Shown: one piece after another, positions 30,354 through 40,986 of the stretch
Position numbering within the stretch: position 1 is the stretch's first letter
Layout of the letters: every line of letters begins with the position of its first letter
Origin: Betaproteobacteria bacterium
GTDB lineage: Bacteria > Pseudomonadota > Gammaproteobacteria > Burkholderiales > Burkholderiaceae
Length of the DNA stretch: 64,000 nucleotides
Direction: 5' to 3'
Assembly: GCA_009927445.1 (NCBI GenBank)
Contig: RFMZ01000288.1
Location: forward strand, 1 to 64,000
Notes under the pieces: model-generated
What the model was told of the DNA's origin: nothing
The model's input: only the letters and a program-made list of their open reading frames with translations
The model's database searches: none
Translations under genes and position numbers: made by a program

Positions 30354-31946
30354 ATGCAAAAAATTAGCCGTATTTTGAAAATATTTTATATTTTATGGCG
30401 GTATGGATTATTTGAGTTATTACAACGAAATATCAAGCCGGGTTTAATCTTCTTTCTAGTTTGGCCGCTAGCCCTACTGAGTCCAGCAAAGTATCGGCCA
30501 AGGGGAGAGCGGTTGCGTTTAACGCTCGAGGACCTTGGACCAGTATTTATTAAATTTGGACAAGTACTCTCAACGCGCCGAGATTTATTGCCGGAGGACA
30601 TTGCTGATGAGTTGGCCAAATTACAAGATAGTGTGCCGCCCTTTTCAAGCACGCAATCTGCTGAAATAGTTCAGGCAGCTTTGGGTTTAGATTTGAAGGA
30701 TATTTTTAGTAGTTTTGATGCAAATCCGGTAGCGAGTGCTTCTGTTGCACAAGTGCACTTTGGTGTATTGCGCGGGACAGAGAAAAACCCTGAATGGGAG
30801 GGGCAAGCGGTGGCAATTAAGGTCTTGCGACCTGGTATTTTGAAGGTGATTGAAAGTGATTTGGCCTTAATGAGAACTCTAGCATATTTTGTGGAGCGGT
30901 TTTCAGAGGACGGCAAACGTTTAAAGCCACAAGAAGTCGTGGCTGGATTCGATACAACGATTCATGACGAGTTAGATTTACTCAGGGAAGCTTCGAACTG
31001 TAGTCAATTGCGGCGCAACTTTGTGGGTTCTAACCAGATTATGATCCCGGATGTTTACTGGGATTTATGTCATGTGAATGTGATGGTGATGCAGCGCATG
31101 TATGGCATTTCAATTGCTCGCTTAGATGAACTGCGAGCGGCAGGCGTGGATTTGCGGCAGTTAGCGGTGGACGGCGTAGAAGTTTTTTTCACGCAGGCCT
31201 TTTCGCATGGATTTTTTCACGCCGACATGCACCCAGGCAACATCATGGTCAGTCTGGAGCCCGCCACATTTGGCCGGCTGATTTCGTTAGATTTTGGTAT
31301 TGTTGGTACCTTGTCAGAAGTTGATAAGAACTATTTGGTCCAAAATTTTCTCGCGTTTTTTAATCGCGATTATCACCGCGTTGCAGCTTTGCACGTTGAG
31401 TCTGGATGGGTACCTGCTCAAACTAGTATTGAAGAATTGGAAGGGGCTGTGCGAGCAGTCTGTGAGCCTTACTTTGATCGTCCCCTGAAAGAGATTTCTT
31501 TAGGCATTGTTCTATTACGATTATTTCAGACATCGCGGCGTTTTAAGGTGGAAATTCAACCCCAACTAACCCTTTTGCAAAAGACCTTATTAAATGTTGA
31601 AGGTTTAGGTCGGCAGCTAGACCCGGATCTTGACTTATGGAAAACGGTCAAGCCAATCATGCAAACTTGGATGAATGAGCAAGTTGGCGTTAAGGGATTT
31701 TGGGAAAAATTAAAACTAGAAGCTCCGCAGTGGGCTCAAAAAGTTCCGACTTTGCCACGACTTATAGTGCAGTGGTTAGAAAATGATATTCGCAACAAGT
31801 CGTTGGTAGATCGTGAAGAGTTATTGGATTTAGTAAAAAAACATACTGACGCCCAAGGTTATTGGAAATTCGTTAGTATTTTTCTAATTGGTTTATTAGC
31901 AGGCATTTGTTTAATCCTTTTCTTACCCCTTTTTCAGTCAATTTAG
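30354..31946 (+). CDS. ubiB: Ubiquinone biosynthesis protein UbiB (ABC1/ADCK family ATPase)
   Basis: An atypical protein-kinase-fold ATPase needed for ubiquinone synthesis. The 530 residues include the family KxGQ motif region [19 protein letters not shown] (about 62-80), an alanine-rich nucleotide loop ([10 protein letters not shown]), the catalytic [11 protein letters not shown] and the DFG-like LDFGIVG. One or two C-terminal membrane helices (about 505-528) anchor it. It follows ubiJ by 3 bases. Confidence 0.96.
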   Translation: MQKISRILKIFYILWRYGLFELLQRNIKPGLIFFLVWPLALLSPAKYRPRGERLRLTLEDLGPVFIKFGQVLSTRRDLLPEDIADELAKLQDSVPPFSSTQSAEIVQAALGLDLKDIFSSFDANPVASASVAQVHFGVLRGTEKNPEWEGQAVAIKVLRPGILKVIESDLALMRTLAYFVERFSEDGKRLKPQEVVAGFDTTIHDELDLLREASNCSQLRRNFVGSNQIMIPDVYWDLCHVNVMVMQRMYGISIARLDELRAAGVDLRQLAVDGVEVFFTQAFSHGFFHADMHPGNIMVSLEPATFGRLISLDFGIVGTLSEVDKNYLVQNFLAFFNRDYHRVAALHVESGWVPAQTSIEELEGAVRAVCEPYFDRPLKEISLGIVLLRLFQTSRRFKVEIQPQLTLLQKTLLNVEGLGRQLDPDLDLWKTVKPIMQTWMNEQVGVKGFWEKLKLEAPQWAQKVPTLPRLIVQWLENDIRNKSLVDREELLDLVKKHTDAQGYWKFVSIFLIGLLAGICLILFLPLFQSI

Positions 31947-31949
31947 ATC

Positions 31950-33388
31950 ATGTTGCTCTGGTTTGTCATTGCTTATTGGGTCATCTCGGTAGGGATTGGT
32001 TTATTAACCGCGCTGAAAGTAAAAAATGCCACAGACTTTGCGGCAGCCGGGCACAGTTTGCCAATGCCCATTGTGACGGCAACTGTTTTTGCAACTTGGT
32101 TTGGCGCTGAGGCTGTTTTAGGCATACCGGCAACCTTTGTCAAAGAGGGTTTAGGTGGTATCGTGGCAGACCCTTTTGGGTCCTCGATTTGTCTTATTTT
32201 AGTGGGCTTATTTTTTGCTAAGCCCCTGTATCATAAAAAGTTTTTAACCATTGGTGACTTTTACCGAGAAAAGTATGGGCGCAGCGTTGAAGTTTTAGTG
32301 ACTTTATGTATTGGAGTATCTTATTTGGGCTGGGTTTCAGCGCAAATTATGGCTTTAGGTTTAGTATTTCATGTGGTTTCAGATGGTGCGATTTCTCAGA
32401 GTACTGGCATGTTGATTGGCTCTGGCAGTGTCTTGATTTACACCCTTTTTGGCGGTATGTGGGCGGTCGCTATTACTGACTTTTTACAAATGATTATTGT
32501 GGTTGTAGGGCTTTTGTATATTGGCCATGAATTAAGTGCAATGACTGGTGGCGTGATGACGGTTGTCAATCATGCTGACGCAGCAGGCCTTTTAAAGTTT
32601 TTTCCAGAGAATAATCCAGCCGCAATTCTAGCTTTTATTGCCGCTTTATTGACCATGATGTTGGGCTCGATTCCACAGCAGGATGTTTTTCAGCGAGTGA
32701 CTTCCTCGAAGACTGTTGGGATTGCTCAAAGTGCTGCGATTTTAGGAGGCCTTTTATATTTTGCGTTTGCTTTTGTGCCGATGTATCTGGTTTATTCTGG
32801 AACGCTGATTGACCCGGAGATGGTCAGTAGCTTACTTGAGACGGACTCACAACTCATTTTGCCCCAACTGATTTTGAAACATACGCCGCTTTTTGCCCAA
32901 TTATGTTTTTTGGTGCCTTGTTATCCGCGCTAAAAAGTTGTGCAAGTGCTACATTGTTAGCCCCATCGGTTTCTTTTTCAGAAAATATTATTAAAGACTT
33001 TTTTGATCACCCATCCCCTAAAAAGATGTTATCAATCATGCGCATAACGGTTGTTGTTTTTGCTGTTATTGTGACCGTGGTAGCGATGAATTCGCAATTA
33101 TCCATCTTTAAAATGGTAGAAAATGCCTATAAAGTCACTTTAGTTGGTGCTTTTATTCCTTTAGTTTTTGGTATTTACTGGAAACGAGCCAATCCAATAG
33201 GAGGTCTTTTGTCATTAACTTTTGGTATTGTTTCATGGCTGTTGGCAGAACTCGTTTTACCGGGGTTTATTGTGCCTGCTCAGTTGCTAGGCCTTCTAGC
33301 GAGTTTGGCGGGTATGCTAATAGGGGGCTTTTTGATTCCTCAAGAATTTCTAAAAAAAGGTCTTGCACGAAGGATCGATCAGCAATAA
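31950..33388 (+). pseudogene. Sodium:solute symporter family protein, single-base frameshift
   Basis: Joined across the break this is a 479-residue SSS-family transporter with about 13 membrane helices. The first part covers helices 1 to about 9 (with ATVFATWFGAEAVLGIPATF and GGMWAVAITDFLQM). The rest continues as FFGALLSALKSCASATLLAP, a conserved SSS motif. The break at about 32898-32912 fits loss of one base, either before ATG or in the T-run that now has six T. Both halves are otherwise clean. The substrate (sugar, carboxylate or amino acid) cannot be told. It starts 3 bases after ubiB and precedes DUF502. Confidence 0.85.
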
Positions 33389-33445
33389 AAGCGCGAGTAG
33401 CCTTTTAAAAAAAGAGGATAATAGCGAATTCAAGAATTAATTAAT

Positions 33446-34078
33446 ATGAAAAAATACTTTTTAGCAGGAATTTTAGTTTGGGCGCCCTTAGCAATTACTA
33501 TTTGGGTCATTACCTGGGCTTTGGGAATTTTAGACAGCGTCTATGGTTCGGTAATGATGGCGCTAATTACCGTCTTGCCCTCGAGCTCGTCGGAGACCCT
33601 TAGACATTTTCGAGAGATACCAGGCTTAGGTATTTTGATCGTTGTGGTTTCAATGATGCTTACAGGCATGGCGGCGATTACTTTTGCGGGACGCTGGGTT
33701 CTTCGGGTTTGGGAGCAGATATTAAGTCGCATACCAATTGTGCGTTCGATCTATTCGAGCGTTAAGCAAGTTTCTGATACTCTGTTGTCCAGTAGTGGAG
33801 ATGCTTTTAAAAAGGCTGTTTTAATCCGTTACCCCCATGCGAACTCCTGGACCATTGCTTTTCAAACGGGTTATCCAATGCAAGAAGTAGCCGATAAATT
33901 AGGCGCCCCGCATATACATGTATTTGTTCCAACAACACCTAATCCGACTTCAGGGTTTTTCATGATTGTGCCAAAAGATAGCGTTATTGAGTTATCTATA
34001 TCCGTTGAAGATGCGCTCAAGCATATTGTTTCGATGGGAACAGTACCGCCGGTTGGTCAAGAGCCAAAAGATCATTAA
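33446..34078 (+). CDS. DUF502 family membrane protein
   Basis: A 210-residue protein with two N-terminal membrane segments (about 5-27 and 55-83) followed by a cytoplasmic or periplasmic beta-rich domain. The DUF502 patterns are visible: [37 protein letters not shown] and [20 protein letters not shown]502 has no settled function. The gene directly upstream of aspS is its regular betaproteobacterial place; 16 bases separate them. Confidence 0.9.
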   Translation: MKKYFLAGILVWAPLAITIWVITWALGILDSVYGSVMMALITVLPSSSSETLRHFREIPGLGILIVVVSMMLTGMAAITFAGRWVLRVWEQILSRIPIVRSIYSSVKQVSDTLLSSSGDAFKKAVLIRYPHANSWTIAFQTGYPMQEVADKLGAPHIHVFVPTTPNPTSGFFMIVPKDSVIELSISVEDALKHIVSMGTVPPVGQEPKDH

Positions 34079-34094
34079 TAGACAGGATTTATGT

Positions 34095-35895
34095 ATGACA
34101 ATTCGTAGTCACGCAGCAGGTTTAACAACCACAGAACAGATTGGTCAAGAAATCAGTATTGCTGGTTGGGTTAATCGCCGACGGGACCATGGCGGCGTTA
34201 TTTTTATTGACTTAAGAGATAAGCATGGATTTGTACAAGTGGTTTGTGATCCGGACAGAAAAGATGTCTTTAGTTTGGCAGAAAGTGTACGCAACGAGTT
34301 TTGTATACAAGTTAAAGGATTAGTTCGTGCTCGACCTACTGGCACAGAAAACCTGGATTTAATTACTGGCAAGATCGAGATTTTATGTAAAGAATTAGTG
34401 ATTTTAAATACCTCAGTCACTCCGCCCTTTCAGTTAGACGATGACAATTTATCAGAGACGACTCGGTTAACCCATCGTGTTTTAGACTTACGTCGGCCAC
34501 AAATGCAAAAAAACTTGCGTTTGCGTTATGACGTTGCGATGGAGTGCCGAAGATATTTAGACGCGGCGGAGTTTATTGATATTGAAACGCCCATGTTGAC
34601 GAAAAGTACACCAGAAGGAGCGCGTGATTATTTAGTTCCTTCGCGGGTGCATGATGGACAATTTTTTGCGCTACCGCAATCGCCCCAATTATTTAAGCAG
34701 TTATTAATGGTTGCCGGTTTTGATCGGTATTACCAGATTGTTAAATGTTTTCGGGATGAGGATTTAAGAGCGGATCGGCAGCCGGAGTTCACGCAGATTG
34801 ACTGCGAAACATCTTTTTTAAATGAGATAGAAATTCGTGATTTGTTTGAAGACATGATTCGGCATATTTTCAAAAAAGTCATGCAAGTTGAATTAGCTAA
34901 TCCATTTCCAGTCTTGACTTATGCTGAGGCAATGAAGCGGTTTGGCTCGATAAACCTGATCTGCGAATTTTGATGGAGTTTACGGATTTAACGGACGTCA
35001 TGAAAGATGTCGATTTTAAGGTATTTTCTGGTCCGGCCAATTCCGATAATGGGCGTGTTGTAGCACTAAGGGTACCAAAGGGTGCTGAAATCAGTCGAAG
35101 TGAGATTGATGAATATACAAAATTTGTGAGTATTTATGGCGCTAAAGGATTAGCCTGGATTAAGGTCAATCAAGTGAGTGAAGGGCGTAATGGCTTACAG
35201 TCTCCCATCGTCAAAAACTTGCATGACGCTGCTATCAAAGCAATTATTGAACGTACTCAGGCTCAAGATGGGGACATCATTTTCTTTGGCGCTGATACGA
35301 CCAAGGTTGTGAATGATGCGATTGGAGCATTGCGCGTGAAGATTGGACTATCTGATTGGAGCAAAGCAAAGGGTTTCTTTAATGACTCTTGGCAACCATT
35401 GTGGGTCGTTGATTTTCCCATGTTTGACTATGATGAAGAAAATGCTCGCTGGGTTGCCTGTCACCATCCATTCACTAGTCCAAAAGATGAGCACTTAGCC
35501 ATTTTAGATAAAGATCCGGGGCATTGTTTAGCAAAGCCTATGACATGGTGCTTAATGGTTGGGAAATTGGTGGGGGTTCCGTTCGGATTCATCAAGAGTC
35601 TGTGCAGAGTGAGGTCTTTAGAGCACTCAAGATTAATGAGGTAGAAGCCCAAGAAAAATTCGGATTTTTATTAGACGCCCTTAAATATGGCGCTCCTCCT
35701 CATGGTGGAATTGCCTTTGGTCTAGACCGTATTGTCACGATGATGACCGGTGCGGACTCTATTCGTGATGTGATTGCTTTCCCAAAAACCCAACGTGCAC
35801 AATGTTTACTCACGCAAGCGCCAAGTCCGGTGGATGAGAAGCAATTACGCGAGTTACATATACGTCTTCGTAACACTACACAAAACGTCAGTTAA
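34095..35895 (+). pseudogene. aspS: Aspartyl-tRNA synthetase with two single-base frameshifts
   Basis: Charges tRNA-Asp (and possibly tRNA-Asn). Restored, the protein is 600 residues: OB anticodon-binding domain (about 1-110), class II catalytic core with motif 2 [24 protein letters not shown] sequence, a GAD insertion and motif 3 ([13 protein letters not shown]). Start ATG at 34095 (MTIRSHAAG) fits the family. First break near 34949: GGCTCGATAAACC lacks one G needed for GSDKPDLRI. Second break near 35536: GCAAAGCCTAT lacks one G needed for [16 protein letters not shown]. Each part is well conserved. As an essential gene with no second copy visible here, sequence error or very recent decay must be weighed. 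Confidence 0.93.
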
Positions 35896-35941
35896 GTAGA
35901 TGGTGCACCATCGGCTGGGTGTCCCAAAATCATGAGAAAGT

Positions 35942-37789
35942 GTGATGCGTCATTTAGCCAATTCTGACTTACCGGCCCGCTCTAAAAACTTAGGTGACTG
36001 GGCGACGATTAAGACTTTATTCCCTTACGTTTTGAAATATCCATGGCGCGTTGGATTTGCATTATCTTGTTTAATTTTAGCCAAGGTTTCAAATTTAGGT
36101 ATTCCGATTGTTTTAAAGTATTTAATTGACGATTTGGCATTGTCTGCCGATGATCCCAAACGCCTACTCATTGTTCCCATTGCCTTAATTTTTGGCTATG
36201 GTGCATTGCGATTAGCATCTTCCTTATTTACCGAGTTAAGAGAGTTTTTATTTTCTAAAGTAACGCAACATGCGGTCCGTAAAATTGCGATAGAAGTATT
36301 TGAGCACTTACATTCGTTATCACTGCGATTTCATTTAGCCAGGCAAACTGGTGGCGTGAGCCGAGATATTGACCGTGGCTCGCGTGGTATTCAGTCACTG
36401 ATTTCCTATTCCCTATATAGTATTGTGCCAACGATTATTGAGTTTTCGTTAGTCTTAATTTATTTAGGTTGGAATTACGATTGGATGTACGCTGCGATTA
36501 CTTTTACGGCTTTAGTGTGTTACATCATTTATACCGTCAAAGTTACTGAGTGGCGAACACAATACCGTCGAAAAATGAATGAGATGGATACGAGTGCCAA
36601 TCAAAAAGCGATTGATTCATTATTGAATTTTGAAACAGTCAAGTATTTTGGCAATGAAAAATTTGAAGCCTCTCGGTATGACACCTTTTTAGCGAGTTAC
36701 CAAGAAGCTGCGATTCAATCGCAACGCTCTCTTGCCGTTTTAAATATTGGCCAGCAGATCATTATTGTGATTGGTTTAATTGCTATATTATGGCGTGCAA
36801 TTTTAGGTGTTGAGGCTGGTTTATTAACCCTTGGAGATTTAGTTTTAATTAATACGCTGATGATTCAATTGTATATACCGCTGAATTTTTTAGGGGTGAT
36901 TTACCGGGAGATTAAACAGGCATTATTGGATATGGATAATATGTTTAGTCTATTGGGTAAGGATCGGGAGATTCAGGACAAACCAAGTGCTCAGGCGCTC
37001 CAATTAGTAGAGCCAAAATTAGGTCCAAAAGTAGTTTTTGATCAAGTTAATTTCTTTTACGATCCGAATCGTCCTATTTTAAAGAATGTGCAATTTGAGA
37101 TACTGCCCGGCACAACTACTGCAGTTGTGGGTAGAAGTGGCTCTGGCAAGAGTACTTTAGCGAGATTACTATTTCGGTTTTACGATGTTCAGTCGGGTAG
37201 TATTTTGATTGATGGCCAGCCTATTAAAGAGATTCAACAGGCAAGTTTACGTAAGGCGATTGGGATTGTCCCGCAAGACACCGTATTATTTAATGATTCG
37301 ATTGGCTATAACATCGCTTATGGCAATCCCACAGCATCACAACTTGAAATTACCCAAGCCGCAAAGGCTGCCCAGATTGACGAATTTATCATGAGTTTGC
37401 CAGACGGTTATCAAACAGCCGTTGGTGAACGTGGATTAAAATTGTCTGGTGGTGAAAAGCAGCGGGTTGCGATTGCTAGGACATTATTAAAAGATCCCGC
37501 ATTATTAATTTTTGATGAAGCTACATCGGCGTTAGACTCGAAGACAGAAAAGGCGATCCAAGCAGAAATTAATAAGCTCACCTCAAACCGAACGGCCTTA
37601 ATCATTGCGCACCGTTTATCGACGATTGTGCACGCCGAACAGATTTTGGTGATGAGTGCAGGAGAGATTGTTGAACGTGGAACACATGAGCAGTTAATTG
37701 CCTTACAGGGGCAGTATGCCCAGATGTGGAGTATGCAACAACAAGAAAGCGAGCCTTTACTTGCAGAAGTTACCCCAACAGGCGCATGA
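35942..37789 (+). CDS. ABC transporter, permease-ATPase fusion of the Atm1/HMT type
   Basis: A half-transporter of 615 residues: about six membrane helices (residues 35-330) and a nucleotide-binding domain (about 365-600) with Walker A GRSGSGKST, signature LSGGEKQR and Walker B LLIFDEATSALD. The pattern SVRKIA-like HAVRKIAIEVFEHLHSLSL and QKAIDSLLNFETVKYFGNE is typical of mitochondrial Atm1 and its bacterial relatives that export glutathione-bound metals or sulfur compounds. Substrate inferred only from family. The 3' end overlaps the glycerate kinase start region. Confidence 0.88.
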   Translation: MMRHLANSDLPARSKNLGDWATIKTLFPYVLKYPWRVGFALSCLILAKVSNLGIPIVLKYLIDDLALSADDPKRLLIVPIALIFGYGALRLASSLFTELREFLFSKVTQHAVRKIAIEVFEHLHSLSLRFHLARQTGGVSRDIDRGSRGIQSLISYSLYSIVPTIIEFSLVLIYLGWNYDWMYAAITFTALVCYIIYTVKVTEWRTQYRRKMNEMDTSANQKAIDSLLNFETVKYFGNEKFEASRYDTFLASYQEAAIQSQRSLAVLNIGQQIIIVIGLIAILWRAILGVEAGLLTLGDLVLINTLMIQLYIPLNFLGVIYREIKQALLDMDNMFSLLGKDREIQDKPSAQALQLVEPKLGPKVVFDQVNFFYDPNRPILKNVQFEILPGTTTAVVGRSGSGKSTLARLLFRFYDVQSGSILIDGQPIKEIQQASLRKAIGIVPQDTVLFNDSIGYNIAYGNPTASQLEITQAAKAAQIDEFIMSLPDGYQTAVGERGLKLSGGEKQRVAIARTLLKDPALLIFDEATSALDSKTEKAIQAEINKLTSNRTALIIAHRLSTIVHAEQILVMSAGEIVERGTHEQLIALQGQYAQMWSMQQQESEPLLAEVTPTGA

Positions 37790-39150
37790 AACTACTTCGC
37801 GGGCATTACTGCATGGCGCTTTTCAAGCGGCCTTGCAAGCAGCCGATCCTAGTTACGCTATTCCCAAATTTTTAAAGCAGTTATTTCCGCAGGGTATTCG
37901 CGGGCGCTGTATTGTGATTGGGGCTGGTAAGGCGAGCGCCTCGATGGCTGATGCCTTAGAAAGATATGCCCTTGTACACTGGCCGCAGGCGATTCTTTCT
38001 GGATTAGTCATTACCAGGTATGGTCATGATGTTCAAAGACCTTTACCAGATCGAAAGATTGTAATCTGTGAGGCAGCCCACCCAGTTCCTGACGAGGCAG
38101 GTCTGCAAGCCACAAAGAATCTTTTACACATCGTACAAGAATTACAAAAAGATGATCAACTTCTTGTTTTAATTTCTGGTGGGGGCTCAAGTCTCTTAAC
38201 GTTACCGGTTGCAGAAATTTCTATGTCAGATTTAAAAGTCTTACTCAAGAATTATTACGCTCTGGGCGCCTATCGAAGCGATGAATGTAGTCCGAAAGCA
38301 TATTTCGGCTATACAAGGCGGTAATTTGGGTCGCCTTGCGGTCCGAGCTGGGGCGAAGGTGGATGCGTTGATTATTTCTGATGTGACAGGCGATCAACCT
38401 GGAGATATTGCTAGTGGACCTTGCGCGGTAGATGATTCGACATTTCAGGATGCACTAAACATCTTAGATCGTTATCAAATTGGCCCAGGAGTGGCACCTG
38501 CTAGTATTTTGGATTATTTAAAAAAAGGTACGATGGGGCAGGCGCCAGAAACTCTCAAAAGAGATGAGCCTGAAAGTTTGATGGTGCGCAATCATGTTAT
38601 TGCGACATCGATGCAAAGTTTATTAGCGGCCCAAAAATACTGCTTGGAACACGGTGCGCAAGTGCATATTTTGGGAGACCAAATTACAGGTGAAGCAGCG
38701 CAAGTTGCAAGAGATCAGTTAGAGATAGTTCGTGGTTATGTGGAGCAAAATCAAAATAAAGATTTTGTAGATAGGCCTGGTAAATTTAGAAGACAAGTTT
38801 TTATTTCTGGAGGAGAAACTACGGTTACTATTCCTCAAGGAGTTGTGGGTAGAGGAGGGAGGTGCGCGGAGTTTTTGTTAGCACTGTATACGCATTCTAA
38901 AGCTTTAGTGGGGTTGAGCGCTTTAGCTGCTGACACCGACGGCATAGACGGTAGTGAAGAAAATGCAGGCGCTTTTTTTGATCAAGAGATTATTCAAAAT
39001 GCTAATACTTTACAGCTAGATGAAAAAACATATTTAGATGCGCATGATGCCTATGGGTTTTTTTTAGAAGTTGGTGGCTTAGTACACACTGGGCCGACCC
39101 TAACCAACATCAATGATTTTCGAATTTTAATGTTAGAGAGCCATGGATAA
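37761..39150 (+). pseudogene. Glycerate kinase/hydroxypyruvate reductase (GckA/TtuD), frameshifted
   Basis: MOFRL-family glycerate 2-kinase, formerly called hydroxypyruvate reductase. Restored it is about 463 residues. The N-terminal part has VIGAGKASASMADALE and VLISGGGSSLLTLP; the second part has EAMNVVRKHISAIQGGNLGRLA, SDVTGDQPGDIASGP and the C-terminal MOFRL domain with GRGGRCAEFLLAL and LAADTDGIDGS. The break near 38264-38271 fits loss of two bases (GC from a GCGCGC run, giving GAPIEAMN) or gain of one. The start is probably the TTG at 37761 inside the ABC gene end; it has no clear Shine-Dalgarno. The last codons overlap pyrC. Confidence 0.85.
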
Positions 39151-40201
39151 ATTAACGATTACTAAACCTGACGATTGGCATGTTCATTTGCGTGATGGCG
39201 AGCTTTTGGGAGATGCTTTGCGGCACACTGCAAGACAATTTGCACGAGCGGTTGTTATGCCTAATTTAAGTCCACCTGTAACGACAGTTGCCGCGGCTAA
39301 GGCTTATGCCCAACGTATTATGCAAGCTTGCAAGTTATTAGAACCAAGCGGGATTGGTCACTTTGAGCCATTAATGACTTTGTATTTGACCGATAACACA
39401 CCGCCAGATGAAATTGAGAAAGCGAAGGCAGCTGGCATTGTTGGCGTGAAGTTGTATCCTGCCGGCGCGACTACGAATAGTGCGGCTGGCGTTACGAATA
39501 TCGCTTTGTGTGATGCTACTTTAGCGAAAATGGCACAAATTGGGGTGCCTTTATTAGTACATGGTGAAGTTACTTCTGCGCAAATTGATTTATTTGATCG
39601 AGAAGCTGTTTTTATTGAGGAGGTTTTGCACCCATTAAGGCTTCGTCATCCAAAATTACGGGTGGTATTTGAACATATCACAACAGAGCAAGCGGTAGAC
39701 TACGTGATGAATGCTGACACGCAGCAATTAGGAAAAATTGCCGCGACGATCACAGCCCATCATCTTTTGTATAACCGTAATGCAATTTTTCAAGGTGGCA
39801 TTCGTCCGCACTATTATTGTTTACCGGTATTAAAGAGAGAGCATCACCGGCAGGCCTTATTAAAAGCCGCTACTGGCGATTCGGAGCGCTTTTTTTTAGG
39901 GACTGATAGTGCACCACATGTAACTCGCTCCAAAGAACAAGCTTGCGGTTGCGCAGGGTGTTTTACAGCGGCTCAAGCGCTAGAGTTGTATGCAAAGGCA
40001 TTTGACTCAGTTGGGAAATTACAACAGCTAGAAGCTTTCGCATCCTTTCGAGGAGCCGATTTTTATGGCTTAGTTAGGAATACAGAGCAGGTTGTTTTAG
40101 AAAAAAAACCACAAGAAGTCCCTCATCAATACGCCTTTGGTTCGGAGCATATAACCCCATTAAATGCTGGACAAATTCTCGAGTGGACATTTCTCGGTTA
40201 G
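39143..40201 (+). CDS. pyrC: Dihydroorotase
   Basis: Cyclises carbamoyl aspartate to dihydroorotate in pyrimidine synthesis. The 352-residue class II enzyme has the metal ligands in DDWHVHLRDGELL (His14 and His16), the carboxylated lysine in GVKLYPAGATTNS (about residue 100), ligand His in PLLVHGEVT and FEHITT, and the catalytic Asp in FLGTDSAPH. Its start overlaps the upstream gene by 8 bases. The stop is only 9 bases ahead of rnpB. Confidence 0.95.
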   Translation: MDKLTITKPDDWHVHLRDGELLGDALRHTARQFARAVVMPNLSPPVTTVAAAKAYAQRIMQACKLLEPSGIGHFEPLMTLYLTDNTPPDEIEKAKAAGIVGVKLYPAGATTNSAAGVTNIALCDATLAKMAQIGVPLLVHGEVTSAQIDLFDREAVFIEEVLHPLRLRHPKLRVVFEHITTEQAVDYVMNADTQQLGKIAATITAHHLLYNRNAIFQGGIRPHYYCLPVLKREHHRQALLKAATGDSERFFLGTDSAPHVTRSKEQACGCAGCFTAAQALELYAKAFDSVGKLQQLEAFASFRGADFYGLVRNTEQVVLEKKPQEVPHQYAFGSEHITPLNAGQILEWTFLG

Positions 40202-40210
40202 ACTACACAG

Positions 40211-40517
40211 GCAGAGTTGGTTAGGCAATCGCCGCTTCTTGATTGAAGGGGAGGAAAGTCCGGACTCCAAAGGATAGGGTGATGGTTAACGACCATCCAT
40301 GGTGACATGAGGAATAGGGCCACAGAGACGAGCGTATTTAGTTACGGTGAAACGCGGTAACCTCCACTCGGAGCAATCTCAAATAGGCAGGCGTTGAGGC
40401 GATCCGCTGAGTCTGCGGGTAGAGAGCTCGAGTCCATTGGTAACAATGGACCTAGATGAATGGTTGCCCCTGTGCGCAAGCACGGGCGACAGAATCCGGC
40501 TTATCGACCAACTCTGC
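40211..40517 (+). ncRNA. rnpB: RNase P RNA, bacterial type A
   Basis: The catalytic RNA that matures tRNA 5' ends. The ends GCAGAGTTGG (40211-40220) and CCAACTCTGC (40508-40517) pair as stem P1. Conserved core blocks are present: TTAGGCAATCGCCGC, GAGGAAAGTCCGGACTCC, CACAGAGACGAG, GGTGAAACGCGGTAACC and ACAGAATCCGGCTTATCG. Length about 307 fits. The start is 9 bases after the pyrC stop and I see no convincing promoter there, so it may be processed from a pyrC transcript or use a promoter inside pyrC. Confidence 0.96.
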
Positions 40518-40711
40518 ACTTCGCCAGTCTTTAGCCGCATCAGATGTCGTGATGTGCCGTAAACCACACTGACTTGATCACCATCATCCCGACGCTCTAG
40601 GCTTAAAACAAAAGCTGGTCGAGGTTTTGGCCCTGGCTTGATATCTGGAATTTCTGGAGACAAACACCAAACGATATCGCCATGAGCAGGAATTTTCCAG
40701 ATCTGGCTCAT
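40518..40711 (-). pseudogene. PemK/MazF-like toxin fragment truncated at the rnpB 3' end
   Basis: About 65 codons (MSQIWKIPAHGDIVWC, then PGPKPRPAFVLSLERRDDGD and VSVVYGTSRHLMRLKTGE) resemble the N-terminal half of a PemK/MazF-type growth inhibitor, which is normally about 110-130 residues. Family-like sequence stops after KTGE exactly where rnpB ends. The frame stays open to 40379 only because it runs antisense through rnpB, and that part is not toxin-like. The start overlaps the stop of the upstream antitoxin-like gene (ATGA). A truncated, likely inactive toxin is inferred. The true boundary of the deletion is the P1 stem of rnpB. Confidence 0.72.
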
Positions 40712-40986
40712 GCAAATAATAGATCACGGGAAAGTAATTTGCCCTTTGGTAAGCGTCCGACTACATCCTTGCGAAGTGCCAAAATTTGTTTTGCTGTTAA
40801 TAGCCCATCATCAGGGGCATAACCGGGTAAAACATCAGAAGCGAACTTAGACAAGGCCATATGAATAACCAGCGTTTCGTTCACATTCAGTTCCTTAGCT
40901 ATTGCCTTGACTGTTGTCCGAGTCACGCCAAATTGTGTGTCTTTAGAACGGAATTTGACTAACAGATTTTCGTTTGAAGCTCCCAT
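40708..40986 (-). CDS. Antitoxin-like protein paired with the truncated PemK-like toxin
   Basis: A 92-residue protein with a DNA-binding-like helical segment (TVKAIAKELNVNETLVIHMA, about residues 26-45) and a C-terminal part ending GKLLSRDLLFA. The composition and position, overlapping the toxin start by 4 bases, fit the antitoxin of a type II pair. I do not recognise the exact family. The ATG at 40986 has GGAGG about 8 bases upstream, a strong ribosome site. With the toxin truncated, it may be an orphan left from the cassette. Confidence 0.65.
   Translation of the reverse strand: MGASNENLLVKFRSKDTQFGVTRTTVKAIAKELNVNETLVIHMALSKFASDVLPGYAPDDGLLTAKQILALRKDVVGRLPKGKLLSRDLLFA

Noticed and set aside
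34940-35545. Programmed frameshifting in aspS
   Set aside because: No heptameric slippery sequence, downstream pseudoknot or internal Shine-Dalgarno is evident at either break, and aspS is not known for recoding.
40379-40517. C-terminal extension of the PemK-like frame through rnpB
   Set aside because: The frame is open only by chance antisense to RNase P RNA; its peptide is unlike PemK/MazF, while rnpB is clearly conserved.
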